Program-made: the position numbers and the translations under genes
Assembly (NCBI RefSeq): GCF_002215035.1
Contig: NZ_NKFP01000006.1
Coordinates: forward strand, 1,810,530-1,874,529
DNA: 64,000 nt
Source: Leptolyngbya ohadii IS1
GTDB lineage: Bacteria > Cyanobacteriota > Cyanobacteriia > Elainellales > Elainellaceae
Direction: 5' to 3'
In this document: piece by piece, positions 55,212 to 64,000 of the stretch
How the letters are laid out: every line of letters starts with the position of its first letter
Numbering within the stretch: position 1 is the stretch's first letter
Notes under the pieces: generated by a model
Database searches by the model: none
What the model was told of the DNA's origin: nothing
The model's input: only the letters and a program-made list of their open reading frames with translations

Positions 55212-55616
55212 AGTTTTCCCCTTCCCTTCAATTCAGCAAGGCGCGATTCAGTTTTATTTAGAAGGGCACGATCGCAGCCTTCAAACGCGATTCTAATCTC
55301 AAGATCTAGCGTCAAGATCCAACTCACACTTTATACAATGCGAGGGGCATTTTCTCAATCGCAGGTTATCGATTGATTAACTGAATTCGCGGAATAAGGG
55401 GCGATCGAGCTGGGGAATTCTGGTGTTCAGGCTCAGCCCGGATGCGGATCGGAGGCAGCTCTGCCGCAAATTGATTGAAGAGGAGGCAGAACCTCCCAAC
55501 AGCATTCCAACGCAGAGCATTGAAACGAGGACATCCGAGGACATCCTACAAACCCTCGATCGCTCCACCCCAAAAATCGATCACCCAGGAATTCGGACAA
55601 CCCTAAATTGAGGAGC
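55212..55616. other. Intergenic region between cysA and the binding-protein gene
   Basis: About 400 bases on the same transcriptional direction. Two overlapping short frames, one per strand, cover 55377-55611; neither has a Shine-Dalgarno and neither product is recognised. It must hold the promoter of the binding-protein operon. Confidence 0.45.
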
Positions 55617-56633
55617 CTAAATTGAGTAATACAGCGGAAATGCCTTCGCTTCCTTCGGCTTCACATACACCCGCTGACTAGGAGATAGATTCAGTTCGTC
55701 AAACCGTTCGCGGGTCAGGTGCGCGGTCACAACCTGTCCATCATCCAGCGTCAGTTCTGCCTGGATTTCCCAGCCCAGGTGAATAATGCGGCTAACCCGT
55801 GCCGGGGTAGCATTGCCGTTCTGCTGTACCTCGATCAGCACATCTTGGGGACGCAGGAAAACCTCCGGGTGGGGCGAATCGAATCCGTTTGCCTCAAAGA
55901 TGCGAGAGGTGCTGGGTAGGACGTTCACCGGACCAATAAAGCTCATCACAAACGCCGAAGCCGGATTGTCATAGATCTGGGCAGGGGTGCCGACCTGCTC
56001 GATCTTGCCGTTGTTCATCACCACAATTTCGTCTGCCACTTCCATCGCTTCTTCCTGGTCGTGGGTTACAAAAACGGTTGTAACGTGGACTTCATCGTGG
56101 AGCCGCCGCAGCCATGCCCGCAGATCTTTTCTCACCCGCGCATCCAGTGCGCCGAACGGCTCATCCAATAGCAACACCTTCGGTTCAACTGCCAGTGCTC
56201 TCGCGAGCGCCACCCGCTGCCGTTGACCGCCGGAAAGCTGGGACGGATAGCGATCGCCCAAGCCACCCAACTGCACCAGTTCCAGGAGTTCATCGACGCG
56301 ATGCTTGATTTTGTCCTTGGGATATTTCTGGATCTCCAGTCCAAAGGCAATATTTTTGCGAACGGTCATGTGCTTAAACAGGGCATAGTGCTGAAACACA
56401 AAGCCGATGTTGCGCTCCTGCACCGACTGGTAGGTGGCATCGCGTCCGGTGAGCAGTACCCGCCCGGAGTCCGGCATTTCCAGACCCGCAATCAGGCGAA
56501 GCAGCGTTGATTTTCCAGAACCCGAAGGACCGAGCAGAGCAACCAGCGAGCCAGTTTTAATCTCCAGGCTGACATCGTTCACCGCCTGAAAGTCACCGAA
56601 TCCCTTGGATACCTGTTCAACAACAATTCCCAC
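55617..56633 (-). CDS. cysA: Sulfate/thiosulfate-type ABC transporter ATPase
   Basis: 338 residues. Walker [10 protein letters not shown] (residues about 36-44), Q-loop [13 protein letters not shown], signature [15 protein letters not shown], Walker [15 protein letters not shown] and H-loop VTHDQEEA are all intact. A TOBE-type C-terminal regulatory domain follows. The set fits CysA. sbpA, cysT and cysW are not adjacent, so the partner permease is elsewhere; the neighbouring binding protein is of the peptide type. ATG start. Confidence 0.9.
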   Translation of the reverse strand: MGIVVEQVSKGFGDFQAVNDVSLEIKTGSLVALLGPSGSGKSTLLRLIAGLEMPDSGRVLLTGRDATYQSVQERNIGFVFQHYALFKHMTVRKNIAFGLEIQKYPKDKIKHRVDELLELVQLGGLGDRYPSQLSGGQRQRVALARALAVEPKVLLLDEPFGALDARVRKDLRAWLRRLHDEVHVTTVFVTHDQEEAMEVADEIVVMNNGKIEQVGTPAQIYDNPASAFVMSFIGPVNVLPSTSRIFEANGFDSPHPEVFLRPQDVLIEVQQNGNATPARVSRIIHLGWEIQAELTLDDGQVVTAHLTRERFDELNLSPSQRVYVKPKEAKAFPLYYSI

Positions 56634-57010
56634 GACAACTGACCTCTGTTAATGAAATGGCGAGAGAGCAATCCAGAACAATAAGCAGTACGCAATAGAG
56701 ACTCAAAGTAGAAAACGCAGATATCTAACCAGTTGGGTAGGCACCCGCCGATCGCTCGTGGGAAGCCTTCTATAGAGTTTCGGCTCGTTTGACCCGGATG
56801 AAATTTCAATCCACCCTGCATCAAAACGCCTTTATTGATACTAATTCCTACTTTACCGCTGTACTTACTGTAGTTTTTTATAGCATGTTCCGCCCTCAAT
56901 GCTGCTGTTTCCCTGAATTGTCTCTGGAATCCCGATCGCCAATGAACTTCTGTAAAGCGGTTAAAGACTGTTTATGATAAGGAAAAGCACACCCCTGCCA
57001 GCCAAGATCA
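56634..57010. other. Divergent intergenic region, cysA and M20 gene
   Basis: About 380 bases with promoters for both divergent genes. A TA-rich TACTGTAGTTTTTTATA stretch near 56866-56882 may be a core promoter. No operator or small gene recognised. Confidence 0.4.
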
Positions 57011-58183
57011 ATGCTTAGCCGGATAAAAGACATTGCCGATCGCCTCGCTCCCCGATTGATTGAGATTCGTCGGCATCTGCACAGCCACCCGGAGCTAAGT
57101 GGGCAGGAATATCAGACAGCAGCCTATGTGGCAGGGGTTTTGTCCTCCTGTGGGCTGCACGTTCAGGAACTCGTGGGCAAAACGGGGGTAGTAGGACACC
57201 TCAACGGCGACAGCACCGATTCGCGGCTGTTAGGTATTCGGGCGGATATGGACGCGCTGCCGATTCAGGAGCGGACTGGACTTGAATTTGCCTCCCATCA
57301 GCCGGGAATTATGCATGCCTGCGGGCACGATGTGCATACCACGGTTGGACTGGGTACGGCGATGATTTTATCTCAGTTGGGAACCCTCCCCGGCACAATT
57401 CGCTTTTTGTTTCAGCCCGCCGAAGAAACCGCCCAGGGCGCAAGCTGGATGATCCGCGATGGCGTGATGGAGGATATTGACGCCGTTCTGGCGACCCATG
57501 TGTTTCCCACGATTCCCGGTGGATCGATCGGCATCCGCTATGGGGCACTGACAGCAGCAGCAGACGATCTGGAAATTACAATTCTGGGAGAGTCAGGGCA
57601 TGGGGCACGTCCTCACGAAGCGATCGACGCAGTTTGGATTGCTTCCCAGGTGATTACCAGCCTCCAGCAGGCAATTAGCCGTACCCAAAATCCCCTGCGC
57701 CCCGTAGTTCTCACGATCGGGCAAATCAACGGCGGACGGGCACCCAACGTCATTGCGGATCAGGTGCGGCTGCTGGGAACGGTGCGATCGCTCCATCCCG
57801 AAACCAGTGCCATGCTGCCAGAGTGGATCGAGGGCATTGTGTCAAATGTTTGCCAGACCTACGGCGCGAAGTACGAAATGAACTATCGGCGGGGCGTGCC
57901 CTCCGTCCAGAACGATCCCTACCTGACTAAGATTGTCGAGGATGCGGCGCAGGAAGCCTGGGGGAGCGATCGGGTGCAGCTGCTGATGGAGCCATCCTTA
58001 GGCGCAGAGGATTTTTCGCTGTATCTGAATCACGCGCCGGGAACGATGTTTCGCTTAGGGGTCGGCTTTCGCGATCGCCCCAACTATCCGCTGCATCACC
58101 CGCAGTTTCACGTCGATGAGAGTTCGATTATTACGGGCGTGGTGACGATGGCGTATGCGGCTTACAAGTATTGGCATGAGTGA
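57011..58183 (+). CDS. M20-family amidohydrolase
   Basis: 390 residues, M20D peptidase-amidohydrolase group (hippuricase, IAA-amino acid hydrolase and N-acetyldiaminopimelate deacetylase type). Metal ligands: MHACGHDVHTTVG near residue 100, the acid Glu pair QPAEETAQGAS near 135 and THVFPTIPGGSIGIR near 165. A dimerisation domain (about 185-295) precedes the final GAEDFS segment. It probably deacylates an N-acyl amino acid; the exact substrate is not known. Cytosolic. Confidence 0.92.
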   Translation: MLSRIKDIADRLAPRLIEIRRHLHSHPELSGQEYQTAAYVAGVLSSCGLHVQELVGKTGVVGHLNGDSTDSRLLGIRADMDALPIQERTGLEFASHQPGIMHACGHDVHTTVGLGTAMILSQLGTLPGTIRFLFQPAEETAQGASWMIRDGVMEDIDAVLATHVFPTIPGGSIGIRYGALTAAADDLEITILGESGHGARPHEAIDAVWIASQVITSLQQAISRTQNPLRPVVLTIGQINGGRAPNVIADQVRLLGTVRSLHPETSAMLPEWIEGIVSNVCQTYGAKYEMNYRRGVPSVQNDPYLTKIVEDAAQEAWGSDRVQLLMEPSLGAEDFSLYLNHAPGTMFRLGVGFRDRPNYPLHHPQFHVDESSIITGVVTMAYAAYKYWHE

Positions 58184-58334
58184 TTCGTAGCGTAATTGCC
58201 TAACCAGTCATTGCTTAGCCAGTGATTGGCTAACCAGTAATGCCTAACCAGGCCAATCAAATGTCACGTCAGATAGACGATCGCTCGCAAACCCCTCTGT
58301 TATTCTTTGGGAAATCGTTTACCTTTCAGGCACT

Positions 58335-58589
58335 ATGGCTGCTTCCCAACCGCTTACGGGCATTGAACTTGTTGACTGCGCTAAAGCCAACGCCGAGCAG
58401 GGAGTCTCGGTTGCGGCAGAACTGTGCGGCTACGGTCAGGATATTCCCCGCTTCCAGCAGGCACTTCAACAAGCCTGCCATCAGATCGGCGTTGAGATTT
58501 CCTCGCTGCGGGACTTAATTACTGACCAGCAAACGGTAATTCAGACGGGCGGCATCGAAGTCGCACCCGACACGCCTAACGAGCTATAG
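58335..58589 (+). CDS. Small conserved-looking hypothetical protein (84 aa)
   Basis: 84 residues, soluble and helical. LTGIELVDCAKANAEQGVSVAAELCGYGQD followed by PRFQQALQQACHQIGVEISSL, with two cysteines in the first half and one later. I recognise it as the type of small cyanobacterial protein without a name. A competing frame (58240-58518) overlaps it and looks less protein-like. Near the convergent DMFase-like gene (five bases apart). Confidence 0.65.
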   Translation: MAASQPLTGIELVDCAKANAEQGVSVAAELCGYGQDIPRFQQALQQACHQIGVEISSLRDLITDQQTVIQTGGIEVAPDTPNEL

Positions 58590-58594
58590 ACAAG

Positions 58595-60271
58595 CTATAA
58601 ACCTTGTGCCTGCTGCCTGGCTGCTGCTTTCAAATGTGCCAGTACGTTGCGGGTCATCTGTTGAGCAGCTTGACTCAGATAGGACGATCGCAAAGTGGGC
58701 GCGTTAAAGTCATCCAGTCCCCAGCTCCACTGCATCGATCCGGTGGCGAAGACGGCAGCAGTTTTCGTCTCATACATCGTCATGTCCGAGAAACGGGTTT
58801 GGCGACGCCAGTGAAAGGGCGAATGGGCAATCGTCTTAATGCCGCTGGGACTCGCAGAGGAAATGCGATCGACCTCGTAGCCTAACAGTCCTGCCAAACG
58901 GCTTCCGGGCTTCAGGTTCGTGCTGGCAAGAATCCAGTCGGGTGCAGTTGGGGCGATCGTGATATCCCCCAGCACCGGATCGACATCGTACATCACGCCC
59001 AGTAATTCAGCTTCGGGACGGTTCACTCGCCGATCGCGCCATTGAGTGGTGATTCGCCGATCGTTGGTTTCCACGCGGTCACGCATGACTGGATCAAGGC
59101 TTGCCCATTCCTTATATGCCACGATCGTCCGATCCGGCATGAAGCGGTTAAATCCATAAATTCCCGGCTCCAAACGGATTTGCCAGTAGCAGGTATTAGA
59201 CGAAAAAAAGCCCAGACTCACGCCTGCATCTCTGGCAGCTTCCACATTTTGCCGCATTTCCCACGACCAGTATTCATCATGTCCCACCGAGAGAAAGACT
59301 CGATGCGATCGCAGTAAGTTGGGATTGGCATGGGTATCGATATCTGTGGCGTAGGTGATGTCATAGCCTTCCCGTTCCAGCCAGCGCACCATGTTGTACT
59401 CCCATCCCGCACTGAAAACCCGGCGATGGGGCTGCACATTGGTTAAAAACTCACCTGCTCCCACACCATACGCCGCTGCTGGATTAGGACTGGGTGCGTA
59501 GGGACGGTTGAACGATACTTTCAATGCCTGTCCGCCCCGACTATTCCAGCGGTAGAGCGATTTTCCGCCCCAGTTGTTATACGCCTGAAAGGTCGTGACG
59601 CTGGACTGAAACAAATAGTCCGAGGGGCGATCGTCCTGCCGCACCACAAAAATGATATAGCTCTGTTTCTGGCTGCGGTTGGCGGTCAGCTTTGCCAGAT
59701 ACACGCCGCTGATCCAGCCCGATTTCGCATCCGTTGGAATTGTTAACCAGTAAGGATCTTGCCAGTTGCACTCAATGATTCCCGTCAGCGGATCGATCGC
59801 AGGAAGCGGTTGAGAAACGCTCGATCGCAGAATCGGCTCACCCATGCGTCTGGCTCCCTTGCCACCATACCAGCCCATCCGAAACAGCTCAATCTTATAC
59901 TCCGGATCAGGAGTATTTACGTAGAAGGCGATCGACTCTCCCCGATTTACGCTGGTTCGGGAAGCATAGCCTTCAATTTCATGGTGCAGTCCAGGTCGGG
60001 AAAGCTGCCAATCGGTTGTGCCGGGTCGCCTATTTTCTGCAACGGTTGGGTTGGGTACTGGCTCCGCTGCCTGAACGGTTGCTAAAGCTCCGCAAAAACT
60101 AATTACATCCACTACCCCGCAGGGAACCCTGCTTTGTATTGCTCGACTGATAAAAACAGCTGCTAAGAAAAAAACAATAAACTGAATCTTTAAATTGGGT
60201 TTTAACTTTGGTTTAAAGTGAGGAGAATTCAGGGGTGGAGAGAGAGTGAAGTAGGCGCGAAGACTTCTCAT
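58595..60271 (-). CDS. N,N-dimethylformamidase large-subunit-like protein
   Basis: 558 residues. A hydrophobic N-terminal segment (about residues 28-45) and a second one near 50-68 suggest a signal anchor or export signal. The remainder matches the DMFase beta-subunit family: IEGYASRTSVNRGESIAFYVNT (a beta-sandwich), FRMGWYGGKGARRM, YIIFVVRQD and a domain with the segment VFLSVGHDEYWSWEMR that contains conserved His/Asp/Glu. In bacteria such proteins occur mostly without the small subunit and their substrates are unknown. Hydrolysis of a formamide is only a family label here. Confidence 0.82.
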   Translation of the reverse strand: MRSLRAYFTLSPPLNSPHFKPKLKPNLKIQFIVFFLAAVFISRAIQSRVPCGVVDVISFCGALATVQAAEPVPNPTVAENRRPGTTDWQLSRPGLHHEIEGYASRTSVNRGESIAFYVNTPDPEYKIELFRMGWYGGKGARRMGEPILRSSVSQPLPAIDPLTGIIECNWQDPYWLTIPTDAKSGWISGVYLAKLTANRSQKQSYIIFVVRQDDRPSDYLFQSSVTTFQAYNNWGGKSLYRWNSRGGQALKVSFNRPYAPSPNPAAAYGVGAGEFLTNVQPHRRVFSAGWEYNMVRWLEREGYDITYATDIDTHANPNLLRSHRVFLSVGHDEYWSWEMRQNVEAARDAGVSLGFFSSNTCYWQIRLEPGIYGFNRFMPDRTIVAYKEWASLDPVMRDRVETNDRRITTQWRDRRVNRPEAELLGVMYDVDPVLGDITIAPTAPDWILASTNLKPGSRLAGLLGYEVDRISSASPSGIKTIAHSPFHWRRQTRFSDMTMYETKTAAVFATGSMQWSWGLDDFNAPTLRSSYLSQAAQQMTRNVLAHLKAAARQQAQGL

Positions 60272-60419
60272 CTAAAAGGGATTCGGGGAAAAAGTCAAAT
60301 GCTAACCAAAAATTTATGCAATCGGCGGAATTCTACGGTCGTCTTCCTGACACCGTCTCTTCTACACTAGAGTTTAGTCGGCAGAGTGCGCTTCATCTTC
60401 AGTGATTGTTGATCCCGAT

Positions 60420-60848
60420 ATGAGTCCTGCTTTAAGTCCTGCTTCTGCGATGATGCCTCCCCCCAATCCTCCACGGGAGGACTCTTCAATGCTCGAATCC
60501 TCAATGCTCTATGTGGATGCGGTTATTGGTGCAGCCATCTTCGATTTGAATGGGTTGCCCAAGGAGTATCTAACCTCTAAAGAAAGCCAGGATTTGGGCT
60601 GGGTACAAACGGTTTTTCAGGCACTTGGCTTGCAGTCCCTGCTCATGTCCTCGCTGCGGCTAGAAGGGCTACGCCATGTGGTAGTCCACGGACTGGATTT
60701 TCAGGCGATCGTCGTACGGCAAGAAACCTGCTATATTGCCCTGCTGCTTCGGAGCGTCCCCCCCCACCTTGACCCGCAATTTATCCAGTGGGCGAGGAAT
60801 CTAGAGCCTGCTACTTTGCGAAAAAGTCCACGATTGCAGTCACATTAG
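60420..60848 (+). CDS. Roadblock/LC7-like conserved protein
   Basis: 142 residues from the ATG at 60420; a GTG at 60402 adds six residues. After a Pro/Ser-rich stretch of about 25 residues, a beta-alpha-beta domain (AAIFDLNGLPKEYLTSK, VQTVFQALGLQSLL and VHGLDFQAIVVRQETCYIALLL) resembles the Roadblock/LC7 fold used in small GTPase regulation, but this is fold-level pattern recognition. Function unknown. Hlip lies 150 bases downstream. Confidence 0.6.
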   Translation: MSPALSPASAMMPPPNPPREDSSMLESSMLYVDAVIGAAIFDLNGLPKEYLTSKESQDLGWVQTVFQALGLQSLLMSSLRLEGLRHVVVHGLDFQAIVVRQETCYIALLLRSVPPHLDPQFIQWARNLEPATLRKSPRLQSH

Positions 60849-60998
60849 CAGATTCCCACCCGCTTCTAACTGCCTCTAATTGCAGCTATAGCCGTTATAA
60901 GAAATTAAAACAGACGATTCTCTGGCGGCTTCCGCCCGTTCTGGGGAAAACCCCTCTAAAATAAAGATGAAGTTTTGTAAACTCATCGTATTAGAGCT

Positions 60999-61172
60999 AT
61001 GGTTTCTCCCTCTCAATCCACAATTACGCCCAATCTACCGGAACCGAAATTTGGCTTCAACGGTTACGCAGAGCGCCTCAATGGTCGAGCCGCTATGATT
61101 GGTTTTGTGGCAACGATCGCGATCGAATACTTGACCGGACAGGGTTTACTTTCGTGGCTAGGACTTCTGTAG
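60999..61172 (+). CDS. hliP: High-light-inducible protein (one-helix Hlip)
   Basis: 57 residues. It contains the chlorophyll-binding helix ERLNGRAAMIGFVATIAIEY with the ERxNGRxAMxGF signature and a C-terminal TGQGLLSWLG. Hlips bind chlorophyll and carotenoid in the thylakoid, quenching energy and assisting PSII and chlorophyll-synthase assembly. No Shine-Dalgarno is obvious. A GATGA-GTTT/AAAC-TCATC hairpin (60966-60986) lies just before the ATG. Ends 13 bases from the convergent permease gene. It is below usual gene-length cut-offs. Confidence 0.93.
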   Translation: MVSPSQSTITPNLPEPKFGFNGYAERLNGRAAMIGFVATIAIEYLTGQGLLSWLGLL

Positions 61173-61185
61173 ATCGCATCGACGG

Positions 61186-62529
61186 CTATCGCCACAGAAA
61201 AAATCTCCCTACTATATAGATGGCAGCGATAAGCAGCTGCATCAGCATCACCGGAATCCCGTAGCGCAAAAAGGTTTGAAACGAAATGCGCTTGCCGTGC
61301 TGTTCGGCAATTCCGGCTGCCACAATGTTTGACGATGCGCCCACCAGCGTTCCATTACCGCCCAGAGTTGCACCGTACATCATGGCGTAGAACAGGGGCA
61401 GTACCTCCGCCGGGAACTGTCCCTCAAAGCCAGGACTCAGGACTTCGGTACCCACCAGTCCCACACTCACAACATACTGCTTTAGGAGCGGCACCATTGC
61501 TACGACGAGGGGAATATTTGGTACAACGCTGGAAATCAGTCCCACAAAAAGCAGCAGCACCAGAGAACCCAGCAGAATGTTTTGTCCCAGAATAACGGCA
61601 AGCAACCCCGACAAACTGCCGATAATACCCGTTTTTTCCAGTCCGCCAATCAGGACGAAGATACTCATAAAAAACAGCAGCGTACTCCAGTCCACGTCCC
61701 GCAGGATGTTGTGAACGGTGTCGATTTTGCTCTGGTGTGCCAGCAGAAGCGCAAGGGCAGCTCCCAGCAGGGCAGAGGCAGCGGGAGAAACGCGAATGGG
61801 GAGAAGTTCGCCGACGACGAAAAAGGTCAGCACCGCAGCGACGATGATTCCCCCCAGCGCCAGTACACGCGGGTGGTTCACCTTAGGATGGGGCAGGTGT
61901 TCCAGGTCAGTTAGCCGTTTGTTCCATATGGGAGCGAACAGGAAGGGAATTATCAGAACAAGGGTGACGATCGCCAGCGCCCCTCCCAAACTCAGCCGCA
62001 TCAGGTAGTCCATAAAGCTGAGATTGATGGCATCCCCCACAATAAAGGTTGCCGGATCGCCCACAATAGTCAGCAGTCCGGCACTATTTGCCACAAACAC
62101 CATCAGAATTAGCAGCGGCACAAAATCAACCCCAACCTCCTCTGCCATTGGCGGAATTAGCGGAGCCAGCAGCATCACGGTCGTTGCGTTGGGCAGTACG
62201 GCACAGATGGGGGTGGTAATCGCCACAATTCCCAGCAGCAGCCGTTTTCCCTGCCCCTTCGCCAGAATTACCATCTGGGTCGCCAGATAATCGAAGATTT
62301 TGGTAGGTTCAAAGGCACGAACCAGCACCATGACCCCAAAAAAGAGTGCCAGTGTGGAATAGCTGCCGCCAACATATTCGATCGCCTCTGTCAGGGTCAT
62401 AACGTTGGCAAAGACCAGCAGCAGTGCCCCCAAAAAAGCTGCCACCGTCAGGTGAATCCACTCGGTCATGACGAGCAAGATCACGCTCAAAAATGTCGCC
62501 CCTGCGACCCACGCCTGCCAATTTTCCAT
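61186..62529 (-). CDS. SLC13/ArsB-like ion transporter
   Basis: 447 residues from the ATG at 62529 (MENWQAW); an eight-codon extension is open. About ten to twelve membrane helices. Blocks CAVLPNATTVMLLAPLIPPMAEE and VGDPATFIVGDA (first half) and GNGTLVGASSNIVAAGIAEQHGKR (second half) match the IT superfamily (ArsB, NhaD, SLC13). The two re-entrant loops, NAT and GNGT, are symmetric. Substrate could be Na/H, dicarboxylate, sulfate or arsenite; no neighbour decides. Confidence 0.9.
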   Translation of the reverse strand: MENWQAWVAGATFLSVILLVMTEWIHLTVAAFLGALLLVFANVMTLTEAIEYVGGSYSTLALFFGVMVLVRAFEPTKIFDYLATQMVILAKGQGKRLLLGIVAITTPICAVLPNATTVMLLAPLIPPMAEEVGVDFVPLLILMVFVANSAGLLTIVGDPATFIVGDAINLSFMDYLMRLSLGGALAIVTLVLIIPFLFAPIWNKRLTDLEHLPHPKVNHPRVLALGGIIVAAVLTFFVVGELLPIRVSPAASALLGAALALLLAHQSKIDTVHNILRDVDWSTLLFFMSIFVLIGGLEKTGIIGSLSGLLAVILGQNILLGSLVLLLFVGLISSVVPNIPLVVAMVPLLKQYVVSVGLVGTEVLSPGFEGQFPAEVLPLFYAMMYGATLGGNGTLVGASSNIVAAGIAEQHGKRISFQTFLRYGIPVMLMQLLIAAIYIVGRFFLWR

Positions 62530-63140
62530 GTTCCTCGCTTCTCCAATAAACAAACCACACCTGGGAAGCTGAGGAGCCAGATCCTTGCAGCCGTCTATTT
62601 TCCAGAAAAGCGTTCGAGAAAAGGACGAATAGAACGGTACAAAAATGCTGTCTCTTCAGTCTTCTCCCGCTGCCGACGGAGTTAGCTGACGGGCTAAGGC
62701 TGGGAGATGCCCTTCTGCGATCGCTGTACAAACCGGAATTTATCTCCGCTGTACCGCCGCAAATACGCCCCAAGAGATGGTTCCTCCGTTTCGATTGCCC
62801 GATTAAGCAGGTTCAGGCGATCGAATTAGGCTGACTTTTTGATGTCACTTTCTATTTCTAACTTTATTCCTTTCAACCCAATTCAGGCGACGCGAAGCCG
62901 TTCCCTCTTTGAGGTCATCAGATTGGCGATCGTCCAAATTGGCTTCATCGTACCACTGTCCTCCAAACAGGAGTGTTATCCGCAGATTGAATGCAGATTT
63001 TCCCGTTCCCTGAAATCGATGCACGCAAGTGGATGGAGACAAACCAATGGAGACAAGGTAATCGGGCAAGTCGATCGGGGCAAGTCGATGCAGGCAAGTC
63101 GATTACAATCAAGGGGATTGCTCTTTCCGCTTGAGGCGTT
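62530..63140. other. Intergenic region upstream of lgt
   Basis: About 600 bases with no gene recognised. It includes a 14-bp tandem repeat (63065-63103) and several overlapping spurious frames. Promoter for lgt expected near its 3' end. Confidence 0.45.
63065..63103. repeat. Three 14-bp repeats before lgt
   Basis: GGCAAGTCGAT occurs at 63065-63075, 63079-63089 and 63093-63103, exactly 14 bases apart, with variable three-base spacers. The array ends about 38 bases before the lgt ATG, so it may overlap its promoter or 5' leader. Confidence 0.75.
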
Positions 63141-64000
63141 ATGCAATTGAACTGGCACCTAAACTGGCAATTCGACTGGCTCTCGCCAGCTGTTTTTACT
63201 TCCCCCGGTCCCATGGTTGGACCCCTGCCGATCCGCTGGTACGGATTGCTGATTGCCTCTGCTGTCCTGATCGGGGTAACGCTATCGACCTATCTGGCAA
63301 AGAAACGGGGTGTCAATCCTGACTTGATTAGCGATTTAGCGATCTGGCTGGTGGTGGCAGCGATTCCATCGGCGCGGCTCTACTATGTGGCATTTGAGTG
63401 GGACAAGTACGCCAACAATCCAGCGGAGGCTCTGGCGATCTGGCACGGCGGCATTGCGATTCACGGTGCCATTATTGGGGGGGCGATCGCAGCGCTAATT
63501 TTTGCCAAGCTAAATAAGGTTCCCTTCTGGCAGCTGGCGGATCTGGTGGCTCCTTCCCTGATTCTGGGACAGGCGATCGGGCGATGGGGAAATTTCTTTA
63601 ACTCCGAAGCCTTTGGACGACCAACGGATTTGCCCTGGAAGCTCTACATTCCTCTGGCGCAGCGTCCTCCCGGCTACACCCAGTTTGAATATTTCCATCC
63701 GACGTTTCTTTACGAATCGCTGTGGAATTTGGGCGTATTCGCCATCCTGATGGTGCTGTTTTTCCGGGGACTGCGCGGCAAGCCTGCGCTAAAGCTGGGA
63801 ACTCTGTTTCTCACTTATCTGATGTGCTACAGCCTGGGGCGCTTCTGGATTGAGGGGCTGCGAATGGATAGCCTGATGCTGGGTCCGCTGCGAATTGCCC
63901 AGGTGGTGAGTCTGGTGGGCGTGGCGATCGGGGCGATCGGCTTACTGTGGCTCTATGGGCTAAATCGGTTTTTGCCGGATGTGGTGTCGAGCGAGGAAGC
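63141..64000 (+). CDS. lgt: Prolipoprotein diacylglyceryl transferase (3' end beyond window)
   Basis: The first 286 codons of an open frame that runs off the window end. Lgt is an inner-membrane enzyme that transfers diacylglycerol from phosphatidylglycerol to the lipobox Cys of prolipoproteins. Seven membrane helices are expected. Signature blocks [19 protein letters not shown], the [12 protein letters not shown] loop, and [20 protein letters not shown] are present. The window itself contains two lipoprotein candidates (binding protein and alpha-amylase). The final codons visible (LPDVVSSEE) suggest the gene is near its end. Confidence 0.95.
   Translation, partial: MQLNWHLNWQFDWLSPAVFTSPGPMVGPLPIRWYGLLIASAVLIGVTLSTYLAKKRGVNPDLISDLAIWLVVAAIPSARLYYVAFEWDKYANNPAEALAIWHGGIAIHGAIIGGAIAALIFAKLNKVPFWQLADLVAPSLILGQAIGRWGNFFNSEAFGRPTDLPWKLYIPLAQRPPGYTQFEYFHPTFLYESLWNLGVFAILMVLFFRGLRGKPALKLGTLFLTYLMCYSLGRFWIEGLRMDSLMLGPLRIAQVVSLVGVAIGAIGLLWLYGLNRFLPDVVSSEE

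Overview
This window is a piece of a cyanobacterial chromosome. It encodes photosystem subunits PsbH, PsbN and PsaM, the NDH-1 subunit NdhN, the Mg-chelatase subunit ChlD, a one-helix high-light-inducible protein and a Ycf36/CGLD27 protein. The HIP1 palindrome GCGATCGC and its core CGATCG recur throughout, and the glutamine synthetase gene has a textbook NtcA promoter. Moderate-to-high GC, many small conserved cyanobacterial unknowns and scattered low-complexity repeats fit a filamentous Leptolyngbya-like lineage, but the genus cannot be fixed from this sequence. There is no rRNA operon, prophage, intact insertion sequence or CRISPR array.

Layout. 1-9 kb: glnA, a long gap, a GH57/DUF3536 glycosidase meeting argF tail to tail, a small DMT-type membrane protein, a Mo-nitrogenase-C-terminal-like protein and a zinc dehydrogenase. 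9-13 kb: a zeta-toxin-like kinase with a tiny overlapping partner, then two tandem B12-binding radical SAM paralogues of the HpnP/DUF4070 type. 13-23 kb: ftsY, a glycosyltransferase, then yqeK, rsfS, a CGLD27 gene, an asparaginase gene and chlD in the same direction. 23-27 kb: a second zinc dehydrogenase, an Uma2-like remnant, and a run of LLM oxidoreductase, baeRF3-type protein, 65-aa disordered protein and cupin. 27-40 kb: a MASE1 hybrid histidine kinase, a divergent argG, dedA, DUF3288, cobK, pth, tatA, psbH/psbN, a STAS protein, ndhN, moaE, an HTH protein with a poly-Asp/Leu linker, and two conserved unknowns. 41-47 kb: tRNA-Arg(TCT), a pentapeptide-repeat protein, a Crp-type regulator, an alpha-amylase, a cupin, an MTHFR-family enzyme and a 184-bp MITE with target duplication. 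47-64 kb: an RNase II/R-family enzyme, phoU, psaM, an FtsL-like coiled-coil protein, an oligopeptide-type permease and binding protein, a cysA-type ATPase, an M20 amidohydrolase, a DMFase-like protein, an Hlip, an SLC13 permease and the start of lgt.

How the genes work together. Nitrogen and arginine metabolism are represented by glnA, argF, argG and an asparaginase. Photosynthesis maintenance is represented by psbH, psbN, psaM, ndhN, chlD, the Hlip gene and the CGLD27 gene. Envelope and export functions are ftsY, tatA, lgt and dedA. Most genes are single or in pairs. Three convergent pairs share four-base overlapping stop codons.

No large unknown defence or biosynthetic island is evident. 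The best leads are the kinase/67-aa partner pair, the baeRF3-centred cluster, the divergent argG, the poly-Asp HTH protein, the altered RNB active-site motif in the RNase R-like protein, and the MITE.
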